A stretch of DNA of 64,000 nt, from NCBI RefSeq assembly GCF_029227915.1, contig NC_079888.1:22300001-22364000 (forward strand), in the 5' to 3' direction. How positions within the stretch are numbered: position 1 is the first letter of the stretch; each line of letters begins with the position of its first letter. Below the pieces are notes generated by a model that saw only the letters and a program-made list of their open reading frames with translations, was not told where the DNA came from and did no database searches. This DNA is from Hydractinia symbiolongicarpus (taxonomy: Eukaryota; Cnidaria; Hydrozoa; Anthoathecata; Hydractiniidae). Both the position numbers and the translations under genes were made by a program. Shown piece after piece: positions 61,298 to 64,000 of the stretch.

Positions 61298-64000
61298 CAA
61301 GTCTCATGCGTTTTAGTGGTGAAAATTAATTTAAAAAATCGTTCGGGAAATGATTTTACTCCCTGGGTACTTTCTTTGTATACTTTTGACTATACGGGCC
61401 GGGTCCAGGATTTACGGGAAGTCGCGGGTTTTCGTTTGCCGGCAATTAAACTACTTTTATTCAGCGTCTCATTAAAAATGAAAACATTTTTAAATACTAC
61501 AAGTCTCATGGGCTTTAGTGGTGAAATAATAATTTAAAAAATCGTTCGGAAAATGAGTTTACACCCTGGGTACTTTCTTTGTATACTTTTGACTATACGG
61601 GCCGATTCCGGGATTTACGGGAAATCGCAGGTTTTCGTTTGCCGGCGATTAAACTTCTTTTATTCAGCGTATCATCAAAAATGAAAACATTTTTAAAAAC
61701 TATAAGTCTTATGCGTTTTAGTGGTGAAAAAATAATTTAAAAAATTGTTCTGGAAATGAGTTTACTCCCTGGGTACTTTTTTTGTATACATTCGACTATA
61801 CCGGCCAAGCCCGGGATTTACGGGAAATCGCGGGTTTTCGTTTGCCGGCGATTAAACAACTTTCATTAAGCGTCTCATCAAAAATGAAAACATTTATGAA
61901 AACTACAAGTCTCATGCGTTTTAGTGGTGAAAATTAATTTAAAAAATCGTTCGGGAAATGAGTTTACTCCCTGGGTACTTTCTTTGTATACTTTTGAGTA
62001 TACGGGCCGAGTCCGGGATTTACGGGAAGTCGCGGGCTTTCGTTTGCCGGCAATTAAACTACTTTTATTCAGCGTCTCATCAAAAATGAAAACATTTTTA
62101 AATACTACAAGTCTCATGGGCTTTAGTGGTGAAATAATAATTTAAAAAATCGTTCGGGAAATGAGTTTACACCCTGGGTACTTTCTTTGTATACTTTTGA
62201 CTATACGGGCCGATTCCGGGATTTACGGGAAATCGCAGGTTTTCGTTTGCCGGCGATTAAACTTCTTTTATTCAGCGTATCATCAAAAATGAAAACATTT
62301 TTAAAAACTATAAGTCTTATGCGTTTTAGTGGTGAAAAAATAATTTAAAAAATTGTTCTGGAAATGAGTTTACTCCCTGGGTACTTTTTTTGTATACATT
62401 CGACTATACCGGCCAAGCCCGGGATTTACGGGAAATCGCGGGTTTTCGTTTGCCGGCGATTAAACAACTTTCATTAAGCGTCTCATCAAAAATGAAAACA
62501 TTTATGAAAACTACAAGTCTCATGCGTTTTAGTGGTGAAAATTAATTTAAAAAATCGTTCGGGAAATGAGTTTACTCCCTGGGTACTTTCTTTGTATACT
62601 TTTGAGTATACGGGCCGAGTCCGGGATTTACGGGAAGTCGCGGGCTTTCGTTTGCCGGCAATTAAACTACTTTTATTCAGCGTCTCATCAAAAATGAAAA
62701 CATTTTTAAATACTACAAGTCTCATGGGCTTTAGTGGTGAAATAATAATTTAAAAAATCGTTCGGGAAATGAGTTTACACCCTGGGTACTTTCTTTGTAT
62801 ACTTTTGACTATACGGGCCGATTCCGGGATTTACGGGAAATCGCAGGTTTTCGTTTGCCGGCGATTAAACTTCTTTTATTCAGCGTATCATCAAAAATGA
62901 AAATATTTTTAAATACTACAAGTCTCATGGGCTTTAGTGGTGAAATAATAATTTAAAAAATCGTTCTGGAAATGAGTTTCCTCCCTGGGTACTATCTTTG
63001 TATACTTTTGACTATACGGGCCAAGCCCGGGATTTACGGGATATCTCGGGTTTTCGTTTGCCGGCGATTAAACCTCCTTCATTAAGCGTCTCATCAAAAA
63101 TGAAAACATTTTTGAAAACTACAAGTCTCATGCGTTTTAGTGTTGAAAAAATAAATTAAAAAATCGTTCTGGAAATGAGTTTACTCACAGGGTACTTTCT
63201 TTGTATACATTCGACTATACGGGCCAAGCCCGGGATTTACGGGAAATCGCGGGTTTTCGTTTGCCGGCGATTAAACAACTTTTATTAAGCGTCTCATCGA
63301 AAATGAAAACATTTCTGAAAACTACAAGTCTCATGCGTTTTAGTGGTGAAAATTAATTTAAAATATCGTTTGGGAAATGAGTTTACTCCCTGGGTACTTT
63401 CTTTGTATACTTTTGACTATACGGGCCGAGTCCGGGATTTACGGGAAGACGCGGGTTTTCGTTTGCCGGCAATTAAACTTCTTTTATTCAGCGTCTCATC
63501 AAAAATGAAAACATTTTTAAAAACTATAAGTCTTATGCGTTTTAGTGGTGAAAAAATAATTTAAAAAATCGTTCTGGAAATGAGTTTCCTCCCTGGGTAC
63601 TTTCTTTGTATACATTCGACTATACCGGCCAAGCCCGGGATATACGGGAAATCGCGGGTTTTCGTTTGCCGGCGATTAAAAAACTTTCATTAAGCGTCTC
63701 ATCAAAAATGAAAACATTTATGAAAACTACAAGTCTCATGCGTTTTAGTGGTGAAAATTAATTTAAAAAATCGTTCGGGAAATGAGTTTACTCCCTGGGT
63801 ACTTTCTTTGTATACTTTTGACTATACGGGCCGAGTCCGGGATTTACGGGAAGTCGCGGGTTTTCGTTTGCCGGCAATTAAACTACTTTTATTCAGCGTC
63901 TCATCAAAAATGAAAACATTTTTAAATACTACAAGTCTCATGGGCTTTAGTGGTGAAATAATAATTTAAAAAATCGTTCGGGAAATGAGTTTACGCCCTG
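61298..64000. repeat. Higher-order repeat of 2,837 bp, copy 2, with an extra 608-bp (3-monomer) duplication; runs off the window
   Basis: The order of monomers follows copy 1 up to about 62.2 kb. Then a three-monomer segment is repeated (61,924 and 62,532, spacing 608 bp). After that the offset to copy 1 becomes 3,445 bp (59,898/63,343 and 60,303/63,748), which equals 2,837 + 608. The extra block is therefore private to this copy. The unit continues beyond the end of the window. Confidence 0.86.

Noticed and set aside
1-64000. CENP-B box (TTCGnnnnAnnCGGG) in the monomer
   Set aside because: TTTCGTTTGCCGGCG resembles its start, but the required A is absent and GCGA replaces CGGG. No match was seen on the other strand. 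A centromeric role remains possible without it.
1-64000. CRISPR array, given the direct repeats with short variable parts
   Set aside because: The whole 203-bp unit is conserved; there are no unique spacers between short identical repeats and no associated genes. The eukaryotic retrotransposon also argues against a prokaryotic source.

Overview
This window is a eukaryotic satellite-DNA array, almost certainly from an animal. Apart from two copies of one retrotransposon, the whole 64 kb is a head-to-tail array of an approximately 203-bp monomer. I estimate about 275 copies, all in the same orientation, from roughly 55.9 kb of satellite. No host gene, tRNA, rRNA, CRISPR array or bacterial-type operon is visible. 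The small open reading frames of about 60-113 codons scattered through the array are the same monomer read repeatedly. Because 203 is not a multiple of 3, they close within each monomer, and I do not regard them as genes.

Layout. 1-24,911 is satellite with several local higher-order repeats. 24,912-28,954 (minus strand) is retrotransposon copy 1. 28,955-30,770 is satellite. 30,771-34,816 (minus strand) is retrotransposon copy 2. 34,817-64,000 is satellite, including a 3,853-bp duplication (about 49.6-57.3 kb) and a 2,837-bp duplication (about 58.46 kb to the window end). Diagnostic monomer variants are restricted to particular stretches, so the array is a mosaic of locally amplified blocks. 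The higher-order periods are near-integer multiples of 203 bp (2, 3, 4, 5, 6, 7, 8, 14 and 19 monomers), as in-register unequal exchange predicts.

The retrotransposon is a compact (about 4.04 kb) APE-type non-LTR element of the broad CR1/L2/Rex1/Crack group (inference; clade not resolved). It has a single long reading frame. In order this encodes a hydrophobic N-terminal leader, a canonical 2A-like ribosome-skipping motif (GDVETNPGP), a C4HC3 PHD-type zinc finger, an APE-like endonuclease and a reverse transcriptase with FSKAFD and YADD motifs. The element ends in an (ATT)n / (TAA)n tail. Skipping at the 2A site would release an enzyme of about 1,030 residues from a leader of about 165 residues. 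An in-frame TGA interrupts the endonuclease in both copies, and copy 2 has a second, private stop in the reverse transcriptase, so neither copy is intact.

The two element copies are not independent insertions. They sit at the same base of the monomer, share idiosyncratic flanking monomer variants on both sides, and are offset by a constant 5,862 bp across the element. One insertion was therefore copied together with its satellite flanks by a tandem duplication of about 5.86 kb. The most notable observations are the 2A-coding retrotransposon carried inside a satellite higher-order unit, the uneven distribution of mismatches between its copies, and the regular structure inside the monomer (CGGG steps spaced 9-10 bp apart and short inverted repeats).
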